From: VAZQ01 sp963753575
Lineage (GTDB): Bacteria > Pseudomonadota > Alphaproteobacteria > Rhizobiales > Xanthobacteraceae
Direction of reading: 5' to 3'
Assembly: GCA_963753575.1 (NCBI GenBank)
Contig: CAVWCR010000003.1
Location: forward strand, 310,001 to 374,000
DNA: 64,000 bases
Shown: piece after piece, positions 36,536 through 44,059 of the stretch
Layout of the letters: each line of letters starts with the position of its first letter
How positions within the stretch are numbered: position 1 is the stretch's first letter
The notes under the pieces: generated by a model
What the model was told of the DNA's origin: nothing
Seen by the model: the letters and a program-made list of their open reading frames with translations, nothing else
Databases searched by the model: none
Made by a program: the position numbers and the translations under genes

Positions 36536-37456
36536 TCACGCCGGCTTCCTGCCCGCCACGATATAGCCGGTCGCAGCCCCTGCGCCCGCGTATGTGCCGT
36601 TGGCGATCGCTTGTTCGAAAAGGCCGCCTCGCGCAATCGCCGCTGACCACAGCCGGTCGAACTCCTCCTCACCGCCGCCGCCTTCGAGGAAGTACCGACG
36701 TGTATCCTCGCGACTCCAGATCCAGAAGTCGCGATGGTCGAAATCGCGACTTTCCTCAATGATCGCGCGCTGCTCGGGGCTGTCATAGGGCGGCAGCGAC
36801 ACGTTGGTCTTGTCGTTCAGATGGACGCTGATATCAACGAGACCGCGGCTGGCGAAGAGACCAGGAACAAGATCCCCGATCGAATTGTTGCCCTCGCCGA
36901 GGGCCGCCTTGCCGCGCTCGCAGATCAGCTGGAACCGCACGCGGGCCACGATCTGGTCGATGGAATCTTGAAAGCTGGTCGAGTCGAAAATGAGAGCGTT
37001 CGATAGGTTGTTGGGCTCGCAAACGAGTATGAGCCCGCCCGGCCGGGTGACACGCACCATCTCGTCGAGCACGGCGCCCGGATCGGGCATGTGGATCAGG
37101 ACGGTCTGGCACGTCGCGAGATCAAATTGCGCGTCGGGAAACGGCAGCCGATCGGCGGTCGCGGTCTGATAGCTGAAACGATCGTCAAGCCCGCGCGCTT
37201 GGGCGCGGGCGGCGGCTTCCTCGATCCAGGCCGGTTCCCGGTCGATCCCATGCACGCGCGCGGTATTCGGCAGAAGCCGTGCAAGCAGCTGACCCCAGTG
37301 GCCAACGCCGCAACCGACATCAAGCGCATCGCGGACGCGATCGAGCGACAGCCTCCGTCCCATCAGGTCAAGGAAGTCCGGATTCCACCAGAAGTCGCGT
37401 GTATCTCCGAAGTATTCGGCCGAGTGGGAACGAAGATCACGGAACTCGTTGGCCAT
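36536..37456 (-). CDS. SAM-dependent methyltransferase, class I
   Basis: A 306-residue cytosolic methyltransferase. Motif I DALDVGCGVGHWGQLLARLL binds S-adenosylmethionine, followed by the acidic motif II (VHGIDREPAWIEEA) and the motif FDLATCQTVLIHMPDPGAVL that resembles UbiE/MenG-type enzymes. The C-terminal 120 residues hold a substrate lid region unlike the common small-molecule methyltransferases. There is no genetic neighbour that suggests the substrate; downstream, minus strand, lie the remnants of a response regulator. The start MANEFRDLRSHSAEYFGDTR is plausible. Confidence 0.8.
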   Translation of the reverse strand: MANEFRDLRSHSAEYFGDTRDFWWNPDFLDLMGRRLSLDRVRDALDVGCGVGHWGQLLARLLPNTARVHGIDREPAWIEEAAARAQARGLDDRFSYQTATADRLPFPDAQFDLATCQTVLIHMPDPGAVLDEMVRVTRPGGLILVCEPNNLSNALIFDSTSFQDSIDQIVARVRFQLICERGKAALGEGNNSIGDLVPGLFASRGLVDISVHLNDKTNVSLPPYDSPEQRAIIEESRDFDHRDFWIWSREDTRRYFLEGGGGEEEFDRLWSAAIARGGLFEQAIANGTYAGAGAATGYIVAGRKPA

Positions 37457-37487
37457 CGCTCACCTGTCGTTGCAAGATGCCGTGTGC

Positions 37488-37653
37488 CTATGGAGCGGGC
37501 GCGCCGTCGGCGCCGTGATCGAGCGTGGCGCGCACCTTCCGCGCCAGCTTATCCATGGTGAACGGCTTGGCGATGAGCTGAACATCGGGATCGAGGTGGC
37601 CATCGTGGACGATGGCGTTGCGCGTATAGCCGGTGGTGTACAGGACCGGTCGC
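37488..37653 (-). pseudogene. Response-regulator receiver domain, 3' remnant
   Basis: On the minus strand the last 54 codons of a receiver (REC) domain can be read: PVLYTTGYTRNAIVHDGHLD, then VQLIAKPFTMDKLARKVRAT, ending in LDHGADGAPAP and a stop at 37488-37490. The TTGY and AKPFT (conserved Lys) landmarks are those of the fourth and fifth strands. The first half, with the phospho-acceptor aspartate, is absent: the SGNH-hydrolase stop lies where it should be. It is the tail of a deleted response regulator or hybrid kinase. Confidence 0.65.
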
Positions 37654-38451
37654 CTATCGGGTCGGCTCGCGCCGCAGGCCGCGTCCGAACACGCCGACCG
37701 TGATCGCGCGCGCCACGAACTGCGCGAGGCAAGTATAGCCTTCCTCGGTGCGCTCGAACTCGTCAGGCGGCGTGCCGCCCCGCTCGATCAGCTGGATCGC
37801 CTCGTCACGCCTGATGATGATGACGTTCTCCTGCGTGGCGATGCGGCGGAGTTCGTCGCGCACCGCCATGTAATGCGGGTCGCGGTTGAGCCGGTTGACG
37901 CTCTGCAGGCCGACCAGGATGACGTCGACCTTGTGGTCGCGCAGCCAGTGGATGGTTTGGACGACGACGCTGGTGATGTGGGAAAGCTCGACATAGGCGA
38001 GCGCGTCGTTGGTGCCGACCTGCCAGAGCACAAGGTCGGGCCGCTCGAGCGCAACCTCGTTCTTGATGCGCGCGGCGGCATTGACGGCGAGCTCGCCGGA
38101 GACGCCGCGGTTGATCATCACGACGTCAAGGCCTTTCACCGCCTTTTCAAGGATCTCTTCGATCAGCCGCGTGTAGCCGCCGCGGGTCGAGCGGCGGCCG
38201 CCCGTCGCGGACGCCCCGATGGTGAGAATGTTGAGGCTCTTGCGCTCGGCGAGCGCCTTCGCGACGTTCGGCAAGGGTGACTCGCCCGCGATCGAGTCGC
38301 CGCCCCTCTGGCATTCCTGGGTCACGGGCGTCTGCGGCGGCGTGTCCTGGCTGGCCGCCGGCAGCATCCACAATGCCCATGCGATCAGGACGATTCCGGT
38401 GATGCAGCCCGCGCCGGTCTTGGTATGCGGTCGCGCCATTCGACGAGCCAT
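37654..38451 (-). CDS. SGNH/GDSL-type hydrolase, exported
   Basis: A 265-residue protein with an N-terminal membrane segment (GAGCITGIVLIAWALWMLPA) as signal or anchor. The SGNH blocks are visible: block I LNILTIGASATGG (Ser in the GAS position in place of GDS), block II around INRGVSGELAVNAAA with Gly, block III LVLWQVGTNDAL with Asn. The block V D-x-x-H pair is not evident at the C terminus, which reads QFVARAITVGVFGR. The start ATG at 38451 overlaps the end of the OpgC-like gene by 67 bp. The pair suggests O-acyl transfer to and removal from an envelope glycan (inference). Confidence 0.75.
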   Translation of the reverse strand: MARRMARPHTKTGAGCITGIVLIAWALWMLPAASQDTPPQTPVTQECQRGGDSIAGESPLPNVAKALAERKSLNILTIGASATGGRRSTRGGYTRLIEEILEKAVKGLDVVMINRGVSGELAVNAAARIKNEVALERPDLVLWQVGTNDALAYVELSHITSVVVQTIHWLRDHKVDVILVGLQSVNRLNRDPHYMAVRDELRRIATQENVIIIRRDEAIQLIERGGTPPDEFERTEEGYTCLAQFVARAITVGVFGRGLRREPTR

Positions 38452-39497
38452 GCGGTGAGTGCCATGATTGCGATACCCGACACTACCACGAGCGTGTCGA
38501 CCGCGATATTGCCCTGAAAGACCAGACGGACGATTTGGCCGGCGAGGCTGAGCAGCGAGCCGATGCAGAACACCGGCAGCGAGTTGCGCCCGAACATCGA
38601 GAGAAATCGCGTAACCGGCCCGATTATTCGATTGAGCAGCGGGAAGAAGGCGGAGAACACCGCAACCACCGCGAGAAACTGGATCAGGCGGATCGGCGAC
38701 TCCCAGGTTTTCGCGTTGATGAAGAACAGGCGCGGTTGCGGCAAAGTCGTCGGGTCGGGCCACCAGCCGTTCCAGACCACCAGAAAGCAGGCGATGACGA
38801 TCGGCACCGCCACGACCCGCACCCAGAACAGATGGCGGCGCACGACGCCGCCGATGCCGCCGTCGCGCGCCAGCACGAAGCCGAGGACGAAGATGATCTG
38901 CCAGGCGAGCGGATTGAAGAACCACTGTCCGGTCACCGGCCAGGTCGGCGGGATGATGCGGAATGTCAGCACCGCGCAGTAGAGCGCGAACGACAGCGGC
39001 AGCACCAGGTTGGGGATATAGCGATCGATCAGCGCGATGGCCGGCGCCGCCAGCATGAGCACCACGTAGAGCGGCAGGATGTCGAAATAGCCGAGCTGAT
39101 GGGTGATGAGGGCAAGCCCGATGTGGGTCGGCACCGGGTCGTAGAACACGGCCGCCGCATTGTGCCATTCCAGGATTAGCGGGTTGTCGAGCAGCGTCGC
39201 GGCGGTTGCGAGCATCGCGATCGCAATGATCGTGATGACGATCTGCGCCGCATAGATGGTGATGGCGCGCCCGCTCAGGCGATACATCAGTTGCGGCGTC
39301 GTGACGCGTCCGGGTGTCGATCCGACCAGGTAGCGCAGCGACCAGCCGGCCAGGAACACGAACAGGTCGGCGGAATCGGAGATCGAGATGTTGCCGTGCG
39401 TGAACCGGGCGTAATAGACGCCCGGGATGTGATTGATGAAGATGGTGACGAGCGCGAAGCCGCGCCAGAAGTCAACCGGGTTTGCCTGTCGCGGCAT
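38385..39497 (-). CDS. OpgC-like membrane acyltransferase
   Basis: A 370-residue polytopic protein with about ten hydrophobic helices. The start NPVDFWRGFALVTIFINHIP, with the early Asp/Arg/His pattern, and SDSADLFVFLAGWSLRYLVG match the OpgC domain, known for succinylating osmoregulated periplasmic glucans and related to acyltransferase-3 proteins. TFRIIPPTWPVTGQWFFNPL and GRNSLPVFCIGSLLSLAGQI further on are typical. It most likely acylates an envelope glycan with acetyl or succinyl groups at the inner membrane. Its stop lies inside the downstream SGNH hydrolase gene, so the two are coupled. Confidence 0.88.
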   Translation of the reverse strand: MPRQANPVDFWRGFALVTIFINHIPGVYYARFTHGNISISDSADLFVFLAGWSLRYLVGSTPGRVTTPQLMYRLSGRAITIYAAQIVITIIAIAMLATAATLLDNPLILEWHNAAAVFYDPVPTHIGLALITHQLGYFDILPLYVVLMLAAPAIALIDRYIPNLVLPLSFALYCAVLTFRIIPPTWPVTGQWFFNPLAWQIIFVLGFVLARDGGIGGVVRRHLFWVRVVAVPIVIACFLVVWNGWWPDPTTLPQPRLFFINAKTWESPIRLIQFLAVVAVFSAFFPLLNRIIGPVTRFLSMFGRNSLPVFCIGSLLSLAGQIVRLVFQGNIAVDTLVVVSGIAIMALTAWLVEWRDRIPRPARAASPESS

Positions 39498-39720
39498 GGG
39501 CGTTCTCCGCGGCCAGCTTGGTCGTGTGGCGCAGCCGCAGTCAAGGTGATTGCGTCAAACCGCGCCTTCCGCGGTCGCCCTTGGTCCCGGCGCGCGGCGC
39601 CGAGCTTGTCAATTTGCACAGCTCCGCGATACCCTCGCGCCGATCCACTCTATGAAGCACCGAGGGCCGCGTTGGTTCTGAGCGTGCGGCGCAGCGCCAG
39701 GACTGCAGGCAGGACAGACC

Positions 39721-40821
39721 GTGACCCTCATCATCACCGACGACGACGTCAAGCGGCTCCTGCCGATGAAGGACTGCATCGAGGCCATGCGGGTGGCCTT
39801 CCAGGACTTCGCGAATGGCATCGCGGTCAACCGGCCGCGCATGCGCTACCTGGCGCAGCATCCCGACCCGGAGCGCAAATATCTTGCCAACGTGCATGTC
39901 GGCGCGGTGCCGTCCTATGGGATCGCCTGCGTGCGCGCCGGCTCGCAGATCATCAAGCCGCCGGGGCCGAGCAACGACCGCAGGCTTTACGAAAATCCGC
40001 AGGCGTTCAACTGGGGCATCGTGATCCTCTACAGCCTTGAGACGGCCGAGCCGCTCGCGCTGATGCATGAGTTCCAGATGTCCGGGATGCGGGTCGGCGC
40101 CACCACCGGCATGGCGGTCGATCAGATCGCGCGGCCCGACGCCTCGGTGCTCGGCCTGTTCGGCACCGGCAAGCAGGCGCACAGCGCGCTCGAGGCGATT
40201 GCGACCGTGCGCCCGATCAGGCGGGTCAATGTCTACAGCCCGAGCGCCGAACACCGCTTGGCCTTCGCGCGCGAGATGACACGGGAGGGATTGGAGGTCG
40301 TGGCGGTCGAGGACGCGCGCGCGGTCGTCGCCGGCGCCGATATCGTGTGCTGCGCGACCACCGCCATGAGGCCGGTGTTTGATGGCGACTGGCTGGAGGA
40401 CGGCCAGCTTGTCGTCTCGATCGCCAATTCGGACGTCACCAACAAGCGCTCCGAGGTCGACCGCCGCACCTACGAGCGCGCCACCTCGATCATCGTCAAC
40501 GACTGGGAGAGCGTGATCGACAACGACCAGACCGAGCTGCTCGACCCGATCGCCGAAGGCGTCATTCAACGCGAGCAGGTGCACGAGCTCGGCGATCTCG
40601 TCGCCGGCCGCGTGAGCATCCGGCAGCCGCCGCGCGGCGCGCCCGAGAAGGGCATCATCTATTTCAAGAACAATTCGGGGCTGGCGATCCAGTTCGCCGC
40701 CGCCGGCGGCATCGTCTACCAGAAGGCGATGAAAGAGGGGAGCAACAAGTCGATCCCGACTGAATGGCTCGGCAGCGACCTGACCTCCTATTACGAGGCG
40801 GGCTTCCGGCCCTCGCCCTAG
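39721..40821 (+). CDS. Ornithine cyclodeaminase/mu-crystallin family protein
   Basis: A 366-residue NAD(P)-dependent enzyme. The N-terminal LIITDDDVKRLLPMKDCIEA and the substrate-binding segment AFQDFANGIAVNRPRMRYLA precede the Rossmann motif LGLFGTGKQAHSALEAI at about residue 141. The pattern ADIVCCATTAMRPVFDGDWL is the family landmark. Members carry out ornithine cyclodeamination, alanine dehydrogenation or imine reduction; the sequence does not choose between them. The start is GTG at 39721 after GGCAGGACAG. It lies ahead of a Bug-type receptor gene on the same strand, so it may act on the imported compound (inference). Confidence 0.85.
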   Translation: MTLIITDDDVKRLLPMKDCIEAMRVAFQDFANGIAVNRPRMRYLAQHPDPERKYLANVHVGAVPSYGIACVRAGSQIIKPPGPSNDRRLYENPQAFNWGIVILYSLETAEPLALMHEFQMSGMRVGATTGMAVDQIARPDASVLGLFGTGKQAHSALEAIATVRPIRRVNVYSPSAEHRLAFAREMTREGLEVVAVEDARAVVAGADIVCCATTAMRPVFDGDWLEDGQLVVSIANSDVTNKRSEVDRRTYERATSIIVNDWESVIDNDQTELLDPIAEGVIQREQVHELGDLVAGRVSIRQPPRGAPEKGIIYFKNNSGLAIQFAAAGGIVYQKAMKEGSNKSIPTEWLGSDLTSYYEAGFRPSP

Positions 40822-40943
40822 CGCTTGATGCCAAAGGCGAGAACTCCGTCCGGGCCTTTACGATTTGTTTGCCAGCGACCTGCGTCAATGAGGCGCGAGC
40901 GTCGCAAACCGCGATCGTGCCAAGCTGATGTGAGGAGGTCGTC

Positions 40944-41020
40944 ATGACTTTTTTTGCAAGACTCCATTCTGCAAGACTCCATTCTGCAAGACTCCATTCT
41001 GCAAGACTCCATTCTGCAAG
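40944..41020 (+). repeat. Poly-T tract and four 15-bp repeats at a gene start
   Basis: A ribosome-binding site GAGGAGG (40932-40938) precedes an ATG at 40944. Then come seven T residues (40949-40955), four exact copies of GCAAGACTCCATTCT (40956-41015) and a partial fifth (GCAAG). The ATG frame runs into a TGA after 37 codons. With eight T residues the ATG would join the frame of the downstream receptor gene, and the repeats would encode CKTPF units at the front of its signal peptide. Confidence 0.88.
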
Positions 41021-41053
41021 CTGCTTGCCCTGCTCGCGGTTGCGTTCTGCGCG

Positions 41054-42100
41054 ATGAATGTGCCGGCGCGTGCCGACGACGTCGCCGACTTCTATCGCGG
41101 CAAGCGCATCACGCTCGTGATCGGCTACGGCACCGGCGGCGGCTATGACACCTATGCGCGCATGCTGGCCCGCTTCCTCAGCGAGCACATCCCCGGCAAT
41201 CCCAACATCATCGCCCAGAACATGCCGGGCGCCGGCAGCCGCAGCGCCGCCAACTGGCTCTATAACGTGGCGCCCAAGGACGGCACCGTCATCGCGATCC
41301 TGAGCCAGACGACGCCGACCGACCAGGCGCTGGGGCAGTCCGGCATCCAGTTCGACGCCCGCAAGTTCAACTGGATCGGCAACATGGTGGTGGTAAACAA
41401 TATTCTGTTCGTCTCCGCGACCTCGGGCGTCAAGACGATCGAGGACGCGAAAAAGAAGGTGCTCGCCATGGGCGCGACCGGCGCGAGCTCGCCGTCGGTG
41501 CTCTATCCGCAGGTGTCGAACAATCTGTTGGGGACCAAGTTCAAGATCGTCTCCGGCTATCCCGGCGGCGGCGACATCAATCTCGCGGTCGAGCGCGGTG
41601 AGGTCGATGGCCGCGGCAGCAACTCCTGGGCCTCGATGAAGGCCAACAATCAGGCCTGGCTGCGGGAGAAGAAGATCAACATCCTGTTCCAGGTCGGTCC
41701 CAAGCGGGAAGCAGATCTGGACGCTCCGCTGTGGCGCGAGCTTGGCCGCACTGACGAGGAACGTGAGATCCTGGATGTGCTCTCCGGCGACGTCGCGGTC
41801 GGCCGTCCGATCCTCACCGCGCCCGATGTGCCGGCCGATCGAGTCAAGGCGCTGCGGCAGGTGTTCGAGCAAACCGTGCACGACCCGAAATTCCTGGCCG
41901 CCGCCAAGCAGGCCAACATGTATTTCAATCCGCTGCCCGGCGAGGAGCTGCAGCGGATCGTGGGGCGCATCGTGAGCCAGCCGCCCGAGCTCATCGCCAA
42001 GGTGAAGGCCGCGATCAAGCCCTCTGACGTCCAGCGGCTTCCCGGCAGCAAGTCCGGCAAGTCGGGCAAATCCGGCAAGTCAGACAAGTCGGGTAAGTGA
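41054..42100 (+). CDS. Tripartite tricarboxylate receptor (Bug/TctC-like), start out of frame
   Basis: A periplasmic solute-binding protein; 348 residues from the first in-frame ATG at 41054. That start leaves no signal peptide, but the codons just upstream encode a good one (FCKLLALLAVAFCAMNVPAR then A), which belongs with the well-supported ATG at 40944 if one base is added. The mature protein has the family marks DFYRGKRITLVIGYGTGGGY, PGNPNIIAQNMPGAGSRSAA and YPGGGDINLAVERGEVDGRG. The last 18 residues are an SGK-type repeat (GSKSGKSGKSGKSDKSGK). It follows the ornithine cyclodeaminase-like gene. No membrane subunits of a transporter are in the window. Confidence 0.85.
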   Translation: MNVPARADDVADFYRGKRITLVIGYGTGGGYDTYARMLARFLSEHIPGNPNIIAQNMPGAGSRSAANWLYNVAPKDGTVIAILSQTTPTDQALGQSGIQFDARKFNWIGNMVVVNNILFVSATSGVKTIEDAKKKVLAMGATGASSPSVLYPQVSNNLLGTKFKIVSGYPGGGDINLAVERGEVDGRGSNSWASMKANNQAWLREKKINILFQVGPKREADLDAPLWRELGRTDEEREILDVLSGDVAVGRPILTAPDVPADRVKALRQVFEQTVHDPKFLAAAKQANMYFNPLPGEELQRIVGRIVSQPPELIAKVKAAIKPSDVQRLPGSKSGKSGKSGKSDKSGK

Positions 42101-42136
42101 AGCCAAGCGTCGGCGCCGTCCTCGGCTTGCTTTGAA

Positions 42137-42201
42137 CTGACGTCAGCAAATGCTGGCGTCAGATTGCCGTTGTTCATTGCCGTTGTTTATTGCCGTTATT
42201 T
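42137..42201 (+). terminator. Hairpin plus 13-bp repeats after the receptor gene
   Basis: CTGACGTCAGCA-AA-TGCTGGCGTCAG (42137-42162) forms a 12-bp stem with one G-T pair just downstream of the receptor gene. It is followed by three 13-bp tandem copies of ATTGCCGTTGTTC (42163-42201; the copies differ at two positions), which supply T-rich sequence. It likely ends the receptor transcript before the multicopper oxidase gene. Confidence 0.6.
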
Positions 42202-42286
42202 AATGTCCGTCCGCGTGTGGCCGTTGACTCACATCAAGGCCAGCGCGGCGTGCTCCCGTCACGTGCGGGGAAACAGGAGACACCCC

Positions 42287-43822
42287 ATGCTCACCCGAAG
42301 GCACTTTCTCGCCGCGAGCGCGCTTTCAAGCGCGGCGATCCTGACCAGATCCGGCCTTTCGGCAGCACCGGCGCGCTTCGAGACTCCCTTACCGATCCCG
42401 CAGCTCATCGATCCGCGATCGAACGGCAATGCTGTGTCGTTGACGATCGGGGAGGGCACGCACGCCTATTGGCCTGATCGTCCGGTCAGGAGCTACGGCT
42501 ACTCTGCGCCGGTGCTCGGCCCGGTCATTCGTTTGACGCGCGGCGAGACGGTCGACGTCACGGTCGACAACAAGCTCGATCGCTCAACCACCCTGCACTG
42601 GCACGGGCTCGTCGTGCCGAGCGACGTCGATGGCGGACCGCACAATACGATCGCGCCGGGCCGCCGCTCGACCGCGCGCCTCGCCGTGGATCAGCCCGAG
42701 ACCACCGCCTGGTTTCACCCGCATCCGCATGGCGCGACCGCCGGACAGGTCTATTCCGGGCTTGCCGGCATGCTGATCGTGGAGGACGGCAGCGGCGAGC
42801 GCCTCGGCCTGCCGCGGCGTTATGGGATCGACGATCTGCCGCTCGTGCTGCAGGACCGCTATTTCGATCGCAGCGGCGCGCCGGTCTATCAGCCGAGCCC
42901 GATGGATGTCATGGCCGGCTATCGCGGCGACACCTTCATCGTCAACGCGGTGGTGGCGCCAGTGGCACGCGTCCCGGCCGGGCTGGTGCGGCTGCGGCTC
43001 CTCAACGGCGCCAACGCGCGCTTCTTCGACCTGCAATTCTCCGATCGGCGTACCTTCCATGTCATCGCCTCCGATGGCGGATACCTGCCGGCGCCGGTGG
43101 CGTTGCGCCGCCTGATGATCGCACCAGGTGAGCGTTATGAGGTGCTCGTCGATTTCGCCAATGGCGCTGAGACGATCTTGCAGACCGGCGCCGACGACAA
43201 CGTGCCGATGATGGGCATGATGGGGCGCGGCCAGTCCGCCGCGGGCGGCAACGTCATGAAATTCGCGGTTGACCCGGCCCTGCCGGCAGCCGTCACGGCA
43301 TTGCCGACAAAGCTCGCCGACGTGCCGCGGCTCGACCGCTCGACCATCGCGAGGCGCCGTCAGTTCCTGCTCAACGACATGATGATGGGCATGATGGGCG
43401 GTGGGATGATGGGGCGCGGCGGGATGGGCGGTGGCATGATGGGCGGCGGGATGATGGGCGGTCGGATCGGGCCTGGTGGCCGCGGCTTCGGCCCGGTCAT
43501 GGCGATCAACGGGGAGCCCTTCGACATGGAGCGGATCGATGTCGCGGCCAAGCGCGGCACGCTCGAGCTGTGGGAGATCGGATCGGAGATGATGGCGCAC
43601 CCGTTCCACGTCCATGGCACCCAGTTCCAGATCCTGTCATTGAACGGCCAAATCCCGCCACCGCACATGCGGGGCTGGAAGGATACCGTCGTGGTGGCCC
43701 GCGAGGCGCAGATCCTCGTCCCGCTCACGCAGCCGGCCGCGCGCGAGCGTCCGTTCATGTTCCACTGCCATATCCTCGAGCACGAGGATGCTGGCATGAT
43801 GGGCCAATACGTCTGCACGTAA
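42287..43822 (+). CDS. Multicopper oxidase with Met-rich insert (CueO-like)
   Basis: A 511-residue periplasmic multicopper oxidase with a Tat signal (LTRRHFLAASALSSAA). All copper-binding segments are present: HWHGLVVPSDVDGGPH at 104-119, WFHPHPHG at 142-149, HPFHVHGTQF, and the C-terminal HCHILEHEDAGMMGQ with the type 1 Cys-His pair replaced in order H-C-H and an axial Met. A Met/Gly-rich insert (NDMMMGMMGGGMMGRGG and on, from about residue 364) parallels the CueO Met-rich region that recruits Cu(I). The likely role is oxidation of Cu(I) or phenolic substrates. The ATG at 42287 is the only start that leaves the Tat motif at the N terminus. Confidence 0.9.
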   Translation: MLTRRHFLAASALSSAAILTRSGLSAAPARFETPLPIPQLIDPRSNGNAVSLTIGEGTHAYWPDRPVRSYGYSAPVLGPVIRLTRGETVDVTVDNKLDRSTTLHWHGLVVPSDVDGGPHNTIAPGRRSTARLAVDQPETTAWFHPHPHGATAGQVYSGLAGMLIVEDGSGERLGLPRRYGIDDLPLVLQDRYFDRSGAPVYQPSPMDVMAGYRGDTFIVNAVVAPVARVPAGLVRLRLLNGANARFFDLQFSDRRTFHVIASDGGYLPAPVALRRLMIAPGERYEVLVDFANGAETILQTGADDNVPMMGMMGRGQSAAGGNVMKFAVDPALPAAVTALPTKLADVPRLDRSTIARRRQFLLNDMMMGMMGGGMMGRGGMGGGMMGGGMMGGRIGPGGRGFGPVMAINGEPFDMERIDVAAKRGTLELWEIGSEMMAHPFHVHGTQFQILSLNGQIPPPHMRGWKDTVVVAREAQILVPLTQPAARERPFMFHCHILEHEDAGMMGQYVCT

Positions 43823-43907
43823 GGGCCCAATATTCCACGTGTTGACGCCGGCGCGCGGCCGTGAGCCATCGACGTCGGCTGTAATGCCAGGCCTGCATCT
43901 TTCGTGT

Positions 43908-43934
43908 GCCGAAAGCCATCTCTTGGCTTTCGGC
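43908..43934 (+). terminator. Hairpin after the multicopper oxidase gene
   Basis: A perfect 10-bp stem, GCCGAAAGCC at 43908-43917 pairing with GGCTTTCGGC at 43925-43934, with a seven-base loop. It lies 86 bp after the multicopper oxidase stop and is followed by a CCCCTTTCGG stretch rather than a T-run. It is probably a transcription terminator or mRNA-stabilising stem. Confidence 0.5.
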
Positions 43935-44059
43935 CGCCCCTTTCGGCTGCTATCATTTCGCCCGGTCGTCCGACATTGCCGGGTTGTCCGCCGTTCGCAG
44001 GGGCGCCGGGCCATCTCGCAAGTTCGGGTGAGACCTTAAGAACTTCGATGGAGGAAGCG

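Noticed and set aside
40944..41056. Four 15-bp repeats considered as a CRISPR or integron fragment
   Set aside because: Repeats are directly adjacent without spacers and keep codon phase, so they are a minisatellite.
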